Assembly (NCBI RefSeq): GCF_030020805.1
Contig: NZ_CP125098.1
Span: 6,161,501-6,225,500, forward strand
Length of the DNA: 64,000 nucleotides
Direction of reading: 5' to 3'
DNA from: Paenibacillus sp. RC67
Lineage (GTDB): Bacteria > Bacillota > Bacilli > Paenibacillales > NBRC-103111
The notes beneath the pieces are model-generated. The model was not told the DNA's origin and ran no database searches. It saw nothing but the letters and a program-made list of their open reading frames with translations. The translations under genes were made by a program, and so were the position numbers. Positions 25,626 through 34,934 of the stretch are shown in pieces; the stretch's first letter is position 1; each line of letters begins with the position of its first letter.

Positions 25626-26684
25626 ATGAGAATTTCTGTCATGGATTTACAGGTTGGGGATCGGACCGGCTCGGATGTTTTTAATTGGAATGGACTCCTT
25701 GTCGTGTCTGCACACACCGTCTTAAATGCCGATGATATTGACAAGCTTCAACTGCACAATATTGATTATGTCGACATTATGATGCGACAACAAGAGCAAA
25801 TCGCGGAATCAAAACCGACGGCAGTACAAGCAGAGCACACTCCAGCTTTTTCTCAGACGGCTGCCTATGAAGAAGCGGTAAGTGGAATCCGAGATTTATT
25901 TAATCAAATCAATGCGCAGGGCAAAATCGATGAAAAACAAGTGGAACAAAGCTTTGCCCCCCTTGCCAATCATTTTGTACTACAAAAAGATGTCGTCTCT
26001 TTACTACTGACTCTTAACAGCAAAGATGATTACACATACCAGCACAGTGTTCAAGTAGGTATGATCTCCTATTATATCTCCAAGTGGCTAGGACAATCGG
26101 AAGAGGAAGCGCTCTTTGCAGGCAAAGCCGGTTATTTGCACGACCTTGGCAAAAGCCGCATTGACGATGCCATTCTTCAAAAACCGGGTCTACTGACGGA
26201 TGAAGAATTCGATCTAGTGAAAAAACACGCAGTATACGGCTATGAAATGATTCTTACGTCCGACTTGCCCGAGGCTATTGCTTTAGCTGCTCTGCAGCAT
26301 CACGAACGTCTGGATGGAACTGGCTATCCCTCCAAGCTTCATAGTAAAGATATTCACCCTCTTGCCAAGATCGTTGCTGTTGCCGATGTATACAGCGCTA
26401 TGATCTCGCAACGGGTTTACCGGGATAAACAAGATTTGCTTCATGTGTTAAAAGAATTGCATCTACTTAGCTTCGGCAAGCTGGATCCCAAGATTACCCA
26501 AGTGTTTATCCGCAATATGATCCCTAATTTCATTAATAAAAGAATTTTGCTTAACAACGGTGAAAACGGTATCATTGTCATGACACATCCTACAGACTTT
26601 TTCAGACCTTTAGTTCAGATTGGCGAGCAATTTATTAATTTGCCGGACTATCCCGAATTAGAAATCATGGAAATATATATGTAA
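25626..26684 (+). CDS. HD-GYP domain protein
   Basis: 352 residues from ATG 25626 (GGGAGAG upstream; an in-frame TTG at 25611 has no site). Residues 1-60 are the N-terminal family domain (MRISVMDLQVGDRTGSDVFN). The HD-GYP domain spans about 125-290: HSVQVGMIS, YLHDLGKSRI, HHERLDGTGYPSKL, VADVYSAMISQRVY. It is expected to hydrolyse c-di-GMP. The C-terminus has a PilZ-less extension with NNGENGIIVMTHPTD, similar to the NTGETGTVVGLNKM tail of the first HD-GYP protein, so the two are paralogues of one design. Confidence 0.87.
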   Translation: MRISVMDLQVGDRTGSDVFNWNGLLVVSAHTVLNADDIDKLQLHNIDYVDIMMRQQEQIAESKPTAVQAEHTPAFSQTAAYEEAVSGIRDLFNQINAQGKIDEKQVEQSFAPLANHFVLQKDVVSLLLTLNSKDDYTYQHSVQVGMISYYISKWLGQSEEEALFAGKAGYLHDLGKSRIDDAILQKPGLLTDEEFDLVKKHAVYGYEMILTSDLPEAIALAALQHHERLDGTGYPSKLHSKDIHPLAKIVAVADVYSAMISQRVYRDKQDLLHVLKELHLLSFGKLDPKITQVFIRNMIPNFINKRILLNNGENGIIVMTHPTDFFRPLVQIGEQFINLPDYPELEIMEIYM

Positions 26685-26736
26685 TACAAAAATGAGCCGT
26701 TCCGATTAGGGACGAGCTCATTTTTGTATTACATAT
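26677..26736 (+). terminator. Terminator overlapping the HD-GYP stop codon
   Basis: A perfect 21-base inverted repeat: left arm 26677-26697, right arm 26716-26736 (core AAAAATGAGC / GCTCATTTTT). The left arm includes the gene's TAA stop at 26682. Confidence 0.88.
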
Positions 26737-26770
26737 AAAAAAGGTTCCCCATGAAGTAAGGGAACCTTTT
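26737..26770 (-). terminator. Terminator of the suf operon
   Basis: AAGGTTCCC (26741-26749) pairs with GGGAACCTT (26760-26768); on the minus strand it runs into six T. It lies 14 bases after sufB. Confidence 0.9.
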
Positions 26771-26783
26771 GATATGCATGGTA

Positions 26784-28181
26784 TTAACCGATGGAACCTT
26801 CCATCTCGAACTTGATCAGACGGTTCATCTCTACCGCATACTCCATCGGCAGCTCTTTCGTGAACGGCTCGATAAAGCCCATAACGATCATTTGTGTAGC
26901 TTCTGCTTCGGATAGGCCGCGGCTCATCAGATAGAACAATTGATCCTCAGAAACCTTGGATACGGTAGCTTCATGCTCCAGCGTAATGTTGTCGTTCATA
27001 ATTTCATTGTAAGGAATAGTATCCGAAGTGGATTCCTTATCCATAATCAACGTATCGCATTTGATGTTAGCCTTGGAGCCTGCGGAGTTGCGTCCGAAGG
27101 AAGCCAAGCCACGGTAGGTTACTTTACCGCCATGCTTACTGATCGATTTAGATACGATGGTTGATGTTGTTTCAGGTGCAAGGTGAGTCATTTTGGCACC
27201 AGCATCTTGATGCTGTCCGCGTCCTGCAACAGCGATGGAAAGCACCATACCTTTAGCGCCACGGCCCTTCAAAACAACCGCAGGATATTTCATTGTTAAT
27301 TTGGAGCCGATGTTACCGTCAACCCATTCCATGGTTGCATTTTCTTCAGCCACGGCACGTTTAGTAACCAGGTTATAAATGTTAGGTGCCCAGTTTTGAA
27401 TCGTCGTATAACGGGCACGGGAGTTTTTCTTACAAATGATTTCAACAACCGCACTGTGCAGGGAGTTCGTGCTGTAGATAGGAGCCGTACATCCTTCAAC
27501 ATAATGCACGAAGCTGTCTTCATCGGTGATGATCAGCGTACGCTCGAATTGTCCCATGTTCTCGGAGTTGATACGGAAATAAGCTTGTAGCGGAATATCC
27601 ACTTTAACGCCTTTTGGAACATAGATAAAGCTTCCGCCAGACCAAACCGCACTGTTCAACGCTGCGAATTTGTTATCGCTAGGAGGAACAATCGTACCGA
27701 AATGTTCTCTGAACAATTCCGGATATTCTCTCAAAGCCGTATCGGTATCCGTAAAGATAACGCCTTGGTCTTCGAGCTCTTTTTGCATGCTGTGGTAAAC
27801 TACCTCAGACTCGTATTGAGCGGATACGCCGGCCAAAAACTTTTGCTCCGCTTCAGGAATACCCAGCTTGTCGAACGTTTCTTTAATTTCTGTAGGAACC
27901 TCTTCCCACGTTTTACCTTGCTTCTCGGACGGTTTAACATAGTACTGGATATCGTTGAAATCCAAGTCGTCCAAGTTACCGCCCCAACGTGGCATAGCCA
28001 TTTTTTCGAATTGCTCCAATGATTTCAGACGAAAATCGAGCATCCATTCCGGTTCGCCCTTCATCTTGGAAATCTCGGCAACGATCTCGCGAGTCAAGCC
28101 TTTTCCTGTTTGGAAAACCGCTTTATGTTCATCACGAAAACCATATTTATAATCTTCCATTTCCGGCATTTTCTTTGCCAT
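26784..28181 (-). CDS. sufB: Fe-S cluster assembly scaffold SufB
   Basis: 465 residues from ATG 28181, with AAGGAGG nine bases upstream; the frame is open to 28271. Family landmarks are DYKYGFRDEHKAVF, MLDFRLKSLEQFEKM, SGGSFIYVPKGVKVD and the C-terminal beta-helix ending with LSEAEATQMIVMGFIEPFTKELPMEYAVEMNRLI. SufB, with SufC and SufD, forms the scaffold on which Fe-S clusters are assembled in the cytoplasm. Last gene of sufC-D-S-U-B, the standard Bacillus order, 47 bases after sufU. Confidence 0.97.
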   Translation of the reverse strand: MAKKMPEMEDYKYGFRDEHKAVFQTGKGLTREIVAEISKMKGEPEWMLDFRLKSLEQFEKMAMPRWGGNLDDLDFNDIQYYVKPSEKQGKTWEEVPTEIKETFDKLGIPEAEQKFLAGVSAQYESEVVYHSMQKELEDQGVIFTDTDTALREYPELFREHFGTIVPPSDNKFAALNSAVWSGGSFIYVPKGVKVDIPLQAYFRINSENMGQFERTLIITDEDSFVHYVEGCTAPIYSTNSLHSAVVEIICKKNSRARYTTIQNWAPNIYNLVTKRAVAEENATMEWVDGNIGSKLTMKYPAVVLKGRGAKGMVLSIAVAGRGQHQDAGAKMTHLAPETTSTIVSKSISKHGGKVTYRGLASFGRNSAGSKANIKCDTLIMDKESTSDTIPYNEIMNDNITLEHEATVSKVSEDQLFYLMSRGLSEAEATQMIVMGFIEPFTKELPMEYAVEMNRLIKFEMEGSIG

Positions 28182-28227
28182 GTTCGCCAACCTCCTTAAA
28201 GTCTTCGGGTTATCCCAAACGACTATC

Positions 28228-28656
28228 TTACTGCTTATTGTGAGCCTGTTCGATTCCTTTGCGAAGCGCATTCCAGGCTAGAGTAGCACATTTGATTCGT
28301 GCGGGAAATTTATTAACGCCGGATAGAGCTTCGATATCCTCATATTCGAATTCCACCGATTCGCCCTTCATCAGTCCGGAAAACTTCTCAGCCATTGACA
28401 ATGCTTCCTCGAGCGTTTTTCCTTTTACGGCATCCGTCATCATAGAAGCGGAAGAAAGGCTGATCGAGCAGCCTTCTCCAACGAACTTAGCGGCTTTGAC
28501 GACACCGTCTTCCACCTGCATTTGCAGTTGAATTTTATCACCGCACGTAGGATTGTTCAAGTCGATTGTTACGGCTTCATCATCCAACGTGCCGCGATTG
28601 CGCGGATTTTTATAATGATCCATAATGACTCTGCGATATAAATCATCCAATTGCAT
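28228..28656 (-). CDS. sufU: SufU, zinc-dependent sulfurtransferase
   Basis: 142 residues from ATG 28656 (AAAGGAG upstream). IscU fold with the Gram-positive insertion. Zinc ligands are Cys38 and Asp40 (PTCGDKI), Cys63 (EGCSIS) and Cys123 (IKCATLAW). SufU accepts persulfide sulfur from SufS and passes it to SufBCD. Its start lies 14 bases inside sufS, so the two are translationally coupled. Confidence 0.96.
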   Translation of the reverse strand: MQLDDLYRRVIMDHYKNPRNRGTLDDEAVTIDLNNPTCGDKIQLQMQVEDGVVKAAKFVGEGCSISLSSASMMTDAVKGKTLEEALSMAEKFSGLMKGESVEFEYEDIEALSGVNKFPARIKCATLAWNALRKGIEQAHNKQ

Positions 28657-29869
28657 GACCGAAGTACTCCTTTGTTTTGATTAGTGAAGCCACCAACCGG
28701 TCAATGTCATCTTCTGTGTTATAAAGATAGAAGCTGGCGCGAGCCGTAGCCGAAACGTTCAGCCACCGCATGAGCGGCTGGCAGCAATGATGTCCTGCAC
28801 GAACGGCGATGCCGTCGGCATCCAAAACTGTCGCAACATCATGGGGATGAACATCCCCCAGATTAAAAGTAACCGTACCGGCACGATGGCTTGTCGGTCC
28901 GTATATCGTCAAATCTTCAATTTCGGACATACGGCTGATAGCATAAGCCGTCAACTGCTGTTCATGCCGGAAAATCTCATCCATACCGATAGTTTCAAGA
29001 AAATCTATAGCCGCTCCAAGTCCAACGGCACCGGCAATAATAGGCGTACCGCCTTCGAACTTCCAAGGAAGCTCCTTCCACGTGGAATCGTACAAGTCCA
29101 CATGATCGATCATTTCGCCGCCAAACTCGATCGGCTCCATGTTTTGCAGCAGTGCTTTCTTACCATATAATGCACCGATTCCTGTCGGAGCGCACATTTT
29201 ATGGCCCGATAATGCATAGAAATCACAATCGAGATCCTGCACATCCACTTTCAGATGAGGCGTGCTTTGCGCTCCGTCAACGACCATTACGGCACCATGC
29301 CGGTGTGCAATAGCAGCGATTTCCTTCACCTGGTTAACAACGCCAAGAACGTTGGATACATAAGTAACAGCAACGACTTTCGCACGATCAGTAATGGTTG
29401 ACTCTACGTCCTCCAGACGAATAGAACCATCCGGTTGAAGAGGAATATATTTTAAGACAGCGCCCGTAGCTTTCGCTACTTGCTGCCAAGGTATGAGATT
29501 GCTGTGGTGCTCCATGGGCGTCAGAACGATCTCATCGCCCTCACCGCATACGGCACGAGCGTAGCTGGAAGCAACCAAATTCAATGCCGTTGTCGTACCG
29601 CGGGTAAAAATGATTTCTTCGGTCGATTTGGCGCTGATGAATTTAGCAACTTTCTCACGTGCCCCTTCGTAGGCATCTGTTGCACGAGAGCCCAGCGTAT
29701 GGACTCCACGGTGCACATTAGCGTTATCCCACTCGTAGTAATGCTTGACGGCTTCGATTACGGATACTGGCTTCTGCGAAGTAGCGGCGGAGTCCAAATA
29801 CACTAATGGATGTCCGTTAACTTCTTGCTGTAGGATAGGAAATAGTTTCCGAATCTCCGACGTCTTCAT
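28643..29869 (-). CDS. sufS: Cysteine desulfurase SufS
   Basis: 408 residues from ATG 29869. A PLP enzyme of the group II desulfurase type with the lysine in ALSGHKMCAPTG (Lys224) and the active-site Cys362 in RAGHHCCQP. It makes alanine and an enzyme persulfide from cysteine. Overlaps sufD by four bases at its start and sufU at its end. Length is normal. Confidence 0.97.
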   Translation of the reverse strand: MKTSEIRKLFPILQQEVNGHPLVYLDSAATSQKPVSVIEAVKHYYEWDNANVHRGVHTLGSRATDAYEGAREKVAKFISAKSTEEIIFTRGTTTALNLVASSYARAVCGEGDEIVLTPMEHHSNLIPWQQVAKATGAVLKYIPLQPDGSIRLEDVESTITDRAKVVAVTYVSNVLGVVNQVKEIAAIAHRHGAVMVVDGAQSTPHLKVDVQDLDCDFYALSGHKMCAPTGIGALYGKKALLQNMEPIEFGGEMIDHVDLYDSTWKELPWKFEGGTPIIAGAVGLGAAIDFLETIGMDEIFRHEQQLTAYAISRMSEIEDLTIYGPTSHRAGTVTFNLGDVHPHDVATVLDADGIAVRAGHHCCQPLMRWLNVSATARASFYLYNTEDDIDRLVASLIKTKEYFGHAIG

Positions 29870-31170
29870 TGTCCGAGCTTCCTTTCTACAAGGCTTTGCA
29901 GTTGGGATTGAATTTTTTCCATTGGAATTTCCGAAACAACTGGCGCCAAGAAACCATAAATGACCAGGCGCTGAGCTTCTTCAAGAGTAATACCGCGGGA
30001 CATCAAATAGTGAATTTGTTCCGGATTCACTTGTCCTACGCTTGCTGCGTGACCTGCTTTTACATCGTCTTCGTCGATAAGCAGGATTGGGTTCGCGTCA
30101 CCACGAGCTTTCGGACTTAGCATCAGGACTTTCTCCGTTTGCTGACCGTTAGCGCCTGTAGCCGCTTTTTCGATTTTGGTAATACCGTTAATGATCGCAG
30201 TGGATTCGTCACGCATAACAGCGCGAGTGATCATATCACTGCTGGAATTTTTGCCGAAGTGTACCGCTCTTGTCGTGACGTTCAGCTTCTGATCATTTGT
30301 TCCGACGCAGATGATTTTGGCATCCGAGTTGGAGCCATTGCCTTTGAGAATGGATGTCGTATCAGACATAGCATTGCCATAGTTCATCTCACCAATGACC
30401 CAGTTGATCGTAGCATCATTTTCCACAACAGCGCGACGATAAGTAAGATCAGTAATCGAATCATTCAGATCGTGTACCGAAGCAAAGTTTACCGTAGCAC
30501 CCGGTTTCACAATGACTTCTACTACGCCGTTTTGAACAAGATTGTTCAGGTTACCTTCGGAAATGAAATTGTCAACATAGGTGACAGATGCATGCTGCTC
30601 AGCAACAATCAGTACATGTGGGGAGAAGCTAACATCCGCATCGTCTGTCAAGAACAAAGCTTGAACCGGCACTTCCACCTGTACGTTCTTAGGAACGTAC
30701 AAGAACACGCCGCCGCTCCAGATAGCTGTATGAAGTGCTGCAAGTTGATTTTCGTCTTTGGTAACAACCGTTCCGAAGTAGCTTTTTACCAGATCCGAAT
30801 GATTTTTCAATGCATCTTCAAGACTTGTGAAAATAACGCCTTGTTTGGCCAATTCTTCTGAAGCTTTATGGTATACGATGCTTGCGTTTTTTTGCACAAG
30901 CAGGTTTTCGGGATTTTCGTTTTGCAGCAAAGCTTTTGCCGATTCAGGCAATTGCTCCAAAGTAGTTAACGCTGCTTCCGCTTTATAGCTTCCGTAGGAA
31001 CGAAGGTTCCAACGGTCGATTCTCGTTTTTTCCAATTTTGGTAATTCCAACGATCCGGCCAGCTCCAGCGCCTCAGCGCGGAGGTTGGTCATCCATTCAG
31101 GCTCTTGTCTCGATTGGGACAGCTCCACGATGGTTTGACGATCGATTGGAAGAATGGTTTGTGTACTCAT
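29866..31170 (-). CDS. sufD: Fe-S cluster assembly protein SufD
   Basis: 434 residues from ATG 31170 (GGAGGAA upstream). Beta-helix SufB/SufD protein with SGGVFLYVPKNVQVEVP in the middle, KAGHAASVGQVNPEQIHYLMSRG near the end, and a final helical domain (SEIPMEKIQSQL). It partners SufB and SufC. The stop overlaps the sufS start (ATGA-type). Confidence 0.96.
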   Translation of the reverse strand: MSTQTILPIDRQTIVELSQSRQEPEWMTNLRAEALELAGSLELPKLEKTRIDRWNLRSYGSYKAEAALTTLEQLPESAKALLQNENPENLLVQKNASIVYHKASEELAKQGVIFTSLEDALKNHSDLVKSYFGTVVTKDENQLAALHTAIWSGGVFLYVPKNVQVEVPVQALFLTDDADVSFSPHVLIVAEQHASVTYVDNFISEGNLNNLVQNGVVEVIVKPGATVNFASVHDLNDSITDLTYRRAVVENDATINWVIGEMNYGNAMSDTTSILKGNGSNSDAKIICVGTNDQKLNVTTRAVHFGKNSSSDMITRAVMRDESTAIINGITKIEKAATGANGQQTEKVLMLSPKARGDANPILLIDEDDVKAGHAASVGQVNPEQIHYLMSRGITLEEAQRLVIYGFLAPVVSEIPMEKIQSQLQSLVERKLGQ

Positions 31171-31197
31171 AGTATATTCCTCCGTCGTGGACTTATT

Positions 31198-32028
31198 TTA
31201 GTATTTAGGAGCTGTCGTGTTCATAGGGACTTTGAATTCTTCTTCATCTTGGCCTACGGTTTCGTCAACAATGCCAAGCTCTTCTTTAATCCAATCGTAA
31301 CCTTCGTTCTCCAGACGCTGAGCCAATTCAGGACCACCGGATTTTACAATGCGACCTTGCATCATAACGTGTACGAAGTCAGGTTTGATATAGTTCAGCA
31401 AACGCTGGTAGTGAGTAATGATCAGGAAGCCACGGTCTTCGGAACGCATAGCGTTTACGCCAGTAGCAACGATACGAAGTGCGTCGATGTCGAGACCAGA
31501 GTCAATCTCGTCCAAGATAACAATGCTTGGCTCGAGCATCATCATTTGCAAAATTTCATTCCGTTTTTTCTCACCGCCGGAGAAGCCTTCGTTCAAATAA
31601 CGATGCATGAACTCAGGGTTCATCTCAAGCTCTTTCATTTTCGCTTCCATCAAGCGGATGAATTTGATCAAGGAGATTTCATTGCCTTCGCCGCGGCGTG
31701 CATTGATGGCACTGCGCAGGAAGTCAGCGTTCGTTACGCCTGCAATTTCACTTGGGTATTGCATAGCAAGGAACAGACCTGCTCTTGCTCTTTCGTCTAC
31801 AGCCATTTCCAATACGTCTTCGCCGTTCAAAGAAACGGAGCCTTCAGTTACTTCATATTTAGGATGTCCCATGATGGTGGATGCAAGGGTACTTTTACCG
31901 GTTCCGTTAGGACCCATTACCGCGTGAACTTCCCCGCCCTTAATATTCAAGCTCAAACCCTTCAAAATCTCTTTGCCTTCGACAGTTGCCTTCAAACCGT
32001 CTATAATAAACTCCGGTGCATTTGCCAT
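31198..32028 (-). CDS. sufC: Fe-S assembly ATPase SufC
   Basis: 276 residues from ATG 32028 (GGAGGAA upstream). ABC ATPase with Walker A MGPNGTGKST (38-47), signature EGFSGGEKKRNE (147-158) and Walker B SIVILDEIDSGLD (168-180). The C-terminus has about 15 extra acidic residues (DETVGQDEEEFKV) beyond the usual length. First gene of the operon; its promoter carries a Fur-like box. Confidence 0.97.
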   Translation of the reverse strand: MANAPEFIIDGLKATVEGKEILKGLSLNIKGGEVHAVMGPNGTGKSTLASTIMGHPKYEVTEGSVSLNGEDVLEMAVDERARAGLFLAMQYPSEIAGVTNADFLRSAINARRGEGNEISLIKFIRLMEAKMKELEMNPEFMHRYLNEGFSGGEKKRNEILQMMMLEPSIVILDEIDSGLDIDALRIVATGVNAMRSEDRGFLIITHYQRLLNYIKPDFVHVMMQGRIVKSGGPELAQRLENEGYDWIKEELGIVDETVGQDEEEFKVPMNTTAPKY

Positions 32029-32081
32029 AGTTATTCTTCCTCCAATTTGAAATAAATCGTTAGATGTTGTAATTCTTACTT

Positions 32082-32118
32082 AATAATCATTCTAAATTGA
32101 TTATCAATGATTCTCAAT
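32082..32118 (-). promoter_or_regulatory. Fur-like box downstream of the suf promoter
   Basis: An AT-rich inverted array: AATAATCA (32082-32089) inverted as TGATTAT (32098-32104), and on the minus strand TGAGAATCATTGATAATCA, close to the Fur 7-1-7 pattern TGATAATnATTATCA. It lies at about +2 to +40 of the predicted transcript. Iron control of suf by Fur is known in other bacteria; for this site it is inferred. Confidence 0.5.
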
Positions 32119-32126
32119 GTTACTAT

Positions 32127-32155
32127 ATTATATCTTACCGTGGCAAATCAATAAA
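32127..32155 (-). promoter_or_regulatory. Sigma-A promoter of the suf operon
   Basis: On the minus strand TATAAT (32132-32127) is a perfect -10, with TTTATT (32155-32150) 17 bases upstream as a weak -35. About 100 bases before sufC. Confidence 0.65.
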
Positions 32156-32211
32156 GACCTATTTAGCTCATTTTTATACGTTCTACTTGCATAAACTAAC
32201 CATAAGAGGTC

Positions 32212-32787
32212 TTAGCCTAAGGCAGATTTAATTTTACTCGTCGCTTCTTGGAAATCATCGTCATTTAATACCGCTGTGCGCTCCATACCATCCAATACAG
32301 AGCTGTTCAATTGAATCCACGACTTGCACCCGTTATAATCAGCCAACAAAGGGAGGCGAGCTGGTTCAGCAAGTTCGTACACTCTTAACAGCATAACATG
32401 CAAGGGCTGCGTTCGCTTCCACTTTAATCTTTCTTCTGCGAATGAGTCGGTCCATAGATGAAATGCAGATAATTTGTCAAGCTGCTCCTGATTATCTATT
32501 AATATGTCTTCGGCCAGCTCCGCGTAACAACGAATCGTCACCTCCGTATCTCGAACACTCCAGTTCTCCAAGGTCTTGTCCAGCTCTGGCTGGTCATCCG
32601 GCTTAATCCACTGCTTTTTTTGATGCTCATATGTAGGGAACAAATAGAAGCTGCCACTTTCCACTTGAAAGTTTTTCGTTTCTTCTCGAATGCCGCCTTT
32701 TCGCATGATGAGAATTTGCCGTCCGCTTCTTAATGCTTCCACCGCGACAGCCCACTCTTTTAAGGCTATTGGTTGGGTACTCACCAT
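32212..32787 (-). CDS. DUF1802 family protein
   Basis: 191 residues from ATG 32787. It has the DUF1802 hallmarks: ALKEWAVAVEALRSGRQILIMRKGGI near the start and FYLFPTYEHQKKQW with a later LKWKRTQPLHVMLLRVYEL. The function of this family is unknown. It lies about 180 bases upstream of nothing in particular on its own strand and does not seem to belong to the suf unit, which starts downstream behind its own promoter. Confidence 0.82.
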   Translation of the reverse strand: MVSTQPIALKEWAVAVEALRSGRQILIMRKGGIREETKNFQVESGSFYLFPTYEHQKKQWIKPDDQPELDKTLENWSVRDTEVTIRCYAELAEDILIDNQEQLDKLSAFHLWTDSFAEERLKWKRTQPLHVMLLRVYELAEPARLPLLADYNGCKSWIQLNSSVLDGMERTAVLNDDDFQEATSKIKSALG

Positions 32788-32978
32788 TACTCCATCCTTT
32801 CCTTATATGGCTTCATTTAATCTTTTCCTGTTATGAAAATACCTTTTTTTGAAAAGACTTCTAAAACATCTATTATAAAAGTTCATCTTCGTTCAAGCAA
32901 CTGTTGCCAGGCATAAAACATGCCGAAAAGCAGGAACCTATACCTGCGTACACAAACTCACTTCAAGGAGGATGAACA

Positions 32979-33149
32979 ATGAGAGAAGGAATCATTCCTG
33001 CTGTATTGGGTACGGCCGTAACGGCTTCAGGTGTAGCGCTGCGGGGGAAATTTCCGATGGCTGCCGCAGCAGTCGCCGGATTTGGACTTGCACATGTCGT
33101 GTTAGGTGCGATTGACTTGGTCGAGCACCGACGCGGCAAAATGGGTTAA
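32979..33149 (+). CDS. Small hydrophobic conserved-looking protein, 56 aa
   Basis: A short gene with a perfect AAGGAGG eight bases before the ATG at 32979 and a strong terminator 22 bases after its stop. It encodes 56 residues beginning MREGIIPAVLGTAVTASG. There are two hydrophobic stretches around a KFPMAAA turn, then LVEHRRGKMG. The pattern suggests two short membrane helices with a basic tail. I recall similar short proteins in Bacillus but cannot name a function. It is well isolated, which argues for a real transcription unit. Confidence 0.78.
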   Translation: MREGIIPAVLGTAVTASGVALRGKFPMAAAAVAGFGLAHVVLGAIDLVEHRRGKMG

Positions 33150-33170
33150 CCGATTTAAGCTGAAAGGACA

Positions 33171-33203
33171 AAAAAACCTAACGATAACACGTTAGGTTTT
33201 TTT
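33171..33203. terminator. Bidirectional terminator
   Basis: AAAAAACCTAACG (33171-33183) and CGTTAGGTTTTTT (33190-33202) form a 13-pair stem around ATAACA. Serves the small gene on the plus strand and the CAP-SLH gene on the minus strand. Confidence 0.93.
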
Positions 33204-33222
33204 GCTTTTTCACTATATTTTA

Positions 33223-34905
33223 TTATTGTAAAACCTTCATTCCATGCTCCTTCACATTACGAATCAACTGCAATGCTTCTGCACGAGTGAGCCCTTCCTG
33301 TCCTGCAAACCCGGCAATACCACTTTCATTTGATCTGCCTTCAGCGTAAGATTTAGACAACAAGTAATCGATCGCTTTGTCCTTCAATAAAGGCGCCCCA
33401 TCCGCAGCCGCTATAATTTCAGCCATAGATTCTCTTGTGATCAGCTGGCTTCTAGCCGCTCTGTTCTCTGCGCCCTTCACAGGATACTTGTGCTGTACTG
33501 CAAAGGTGTAGAGGCTATCCGACCATTGTGCTCCTGAAGTAGAATTTGCTTTTTGATCAAATGCTTTAAGCAGCATGCTTAAGAATTCCTCTTCGCTTAC
33601 TTGGGAATCCGGCCTGAATTTCCCGTCCGTGTACCCGTCGACGATCCCGTTCGTTATCCCCCATTGCACGGTGGATTCTGACCAATGACCCGTTATGTCG
33701 GAGAAACGGATTTCGGAAGACTTCTCGTTCGGAGCTCCTGTATTTCCGGTATCTGCAGGAACGGTAGCTTCTGGGACAGGAGGCTTGGAGGACGGCTTCT
33801 CTTTATCATCAAGATCGACAGGCGGCTTGTTAATATAGAAGAATTTCACATCGTATTTCAATTCTGCCGGCTCGTCCGATGAAGTTCTCAAACCGGTTAC
33901 CTTCACTGTAAACACATCACCATCACGAATTTTGTCCAGTTCCTTGGGTTGGAAATGAATCCGTTCTCCACTATTCTCACCCAATTGAAGATTCAAGTAC
34001 AAAAGGTGGGAATCGTCCGTACTTCGAGTAGTCCATTTGTATTGATCCGATTGGCGCGTTAATTCAATGTAAACTTCATTCGTTATGTTTGAGAAAGAAG
34101 AATAACTCAAAATGATGGTCCAGGCTTGATTTGGACTAAACACATCCGCTGGGAAATCACCTTGGGCAGGATAAGGAATATAGGAATAATTAAAAACATC
34201 CCGGCTGCTGAGATCCGTAAAATCCAATACGGCATAAGAGGCCTGATTATTTCTTGAAGCTAATCCTATGCCGATTTTTTTCAAATAAGGGTGTAACAGT
34301 TGGAGATCCGGTCCATAGGTTAATCTATCTTTGCCATACCCATTTTTGTCAGAGCCGTAATATTCCTCTTTAAACAAGTCAAATATAGAACCACCCATAT
34401 ATCTATCTATTGCTTTAGCTGTTTTATTTCCTCTTGAGCCATCCACCGTGATCAAGTTACTGCCTCTGGCAGAGGACTTGGCAGTATAGAAAAAATCATT
34501 ATCCATATACGCGGGTTGTCTTGGTTCGTGAGTAAGATTTCCATATACGGCTGCGCTTATGACCGCTCCATATTGTGCAGATTTTGAGTAATCCTCTTCC
34601 AGCTCCAGATTATCCGGCAGCCCGCTAATGTATCGATAAAAATTAGCTCTGGCCAAGCCACCTCTCAAATAGTTGATGTTCACTTTCCCAGGAGTATACT
34701 TATCTGTGCTAATAACCGGAACCTCATCATACGCCTCGCCTTGGTAGACTTCCGGATTGTACATGCTCCATTTACTTTCAATGGATTCCTTAGTTCTTAT
34801 TGGCAGTCCGGAATCCACTGTTTGAGCGTACCCTACAGCCGACATAGTACAAGCCACGCTTGCACCAAGCAGCAAGCTAGCGATAATCCTTTTCTTTTGC
34901 ATCAC
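33223..34905 (-). CDS. Secreted CAP-domain protein with C-terminal SLH domains
   Basis: About 560 residues; GTG 34905 follows GGGAGG by ten bases. Residues 1-28 are a signal peptide (ending VGYAQ). Residues about 78-240 resemble a CAP/SCP domain (ARANFYRYISGLPDNLELEEDYS, GNLTHEPRQP). A beta-rich region and a Pro/Lys linker follow. From about 400 there are SLH repeats (FSDITGHWSESTVQWGITNGIVDGYTDGKFRPDSQVSEEEF is one, read in parts), which anchor proteins to pyruvylated wall polymers. It should sit on the cell surface. It is the second of two tandem paralogues (29 bases apart) and likely cotranscribed. The SLH-coding DNA is nearly identical to the upstream copy. Confidence 0.88.
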   Translation of the reverse strand: MMQKKRIIASLLLGASVACTMSAVGYAQTVDSGLPIRTKESIESKWSMYNPEVYQGEAYDEVPVISTDKYTPGKVNINYLRGGLARANFYRYISGLPDNLELEEDYSKSAQYGAVISAAVYGNLTHEPRQPAYMDNDFFYTAKSSARGSNLITVDGSRGNKTAKAIDRYMGGSIFDLFKEEYYGSDKNGYGKDRLTYGPDLQLLHPYLKKIGIGLASRNNQASYAVLDFTDLSSRDVFNYSYIPYPAQGDFPADVFSPNQAWTIILSYSSFSNITNEVYIELTRQSDQYKWTTRSTDDSHLLYLNLQLGENSGERIHFQPKELDKIRDGDVFTVKVTGLRTSSDEPAELKYDVKFFYINKPPVDLDDKEKPSSKPPVPEATVPADTGNTGAPNEKSSEIRFSDITGHWSESTVQWGITNGIVDGYTDGKFRPDSQVSEEEFLSMLLKAFDQKANSTSGAQWSDSLYTFAVQHKYPVKGAENRAARSQLITRESMAEIIAAADGAPLLKDKAIDYLLSKSYAEGRSNESGIAGFAGQEGLTRAEALQLIRNVKEHGMKVLQ

Positions 34906-34934
34906 ATTAATCCATCCTCCCCATTAAAGTTCGG

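Noticed and set aside
31105..32055. 316-residue plus-strand frame
   Set aside because: Antisense to sufC; composition is that of a mirrored ABC ATPase and it has no ribosome binding site.
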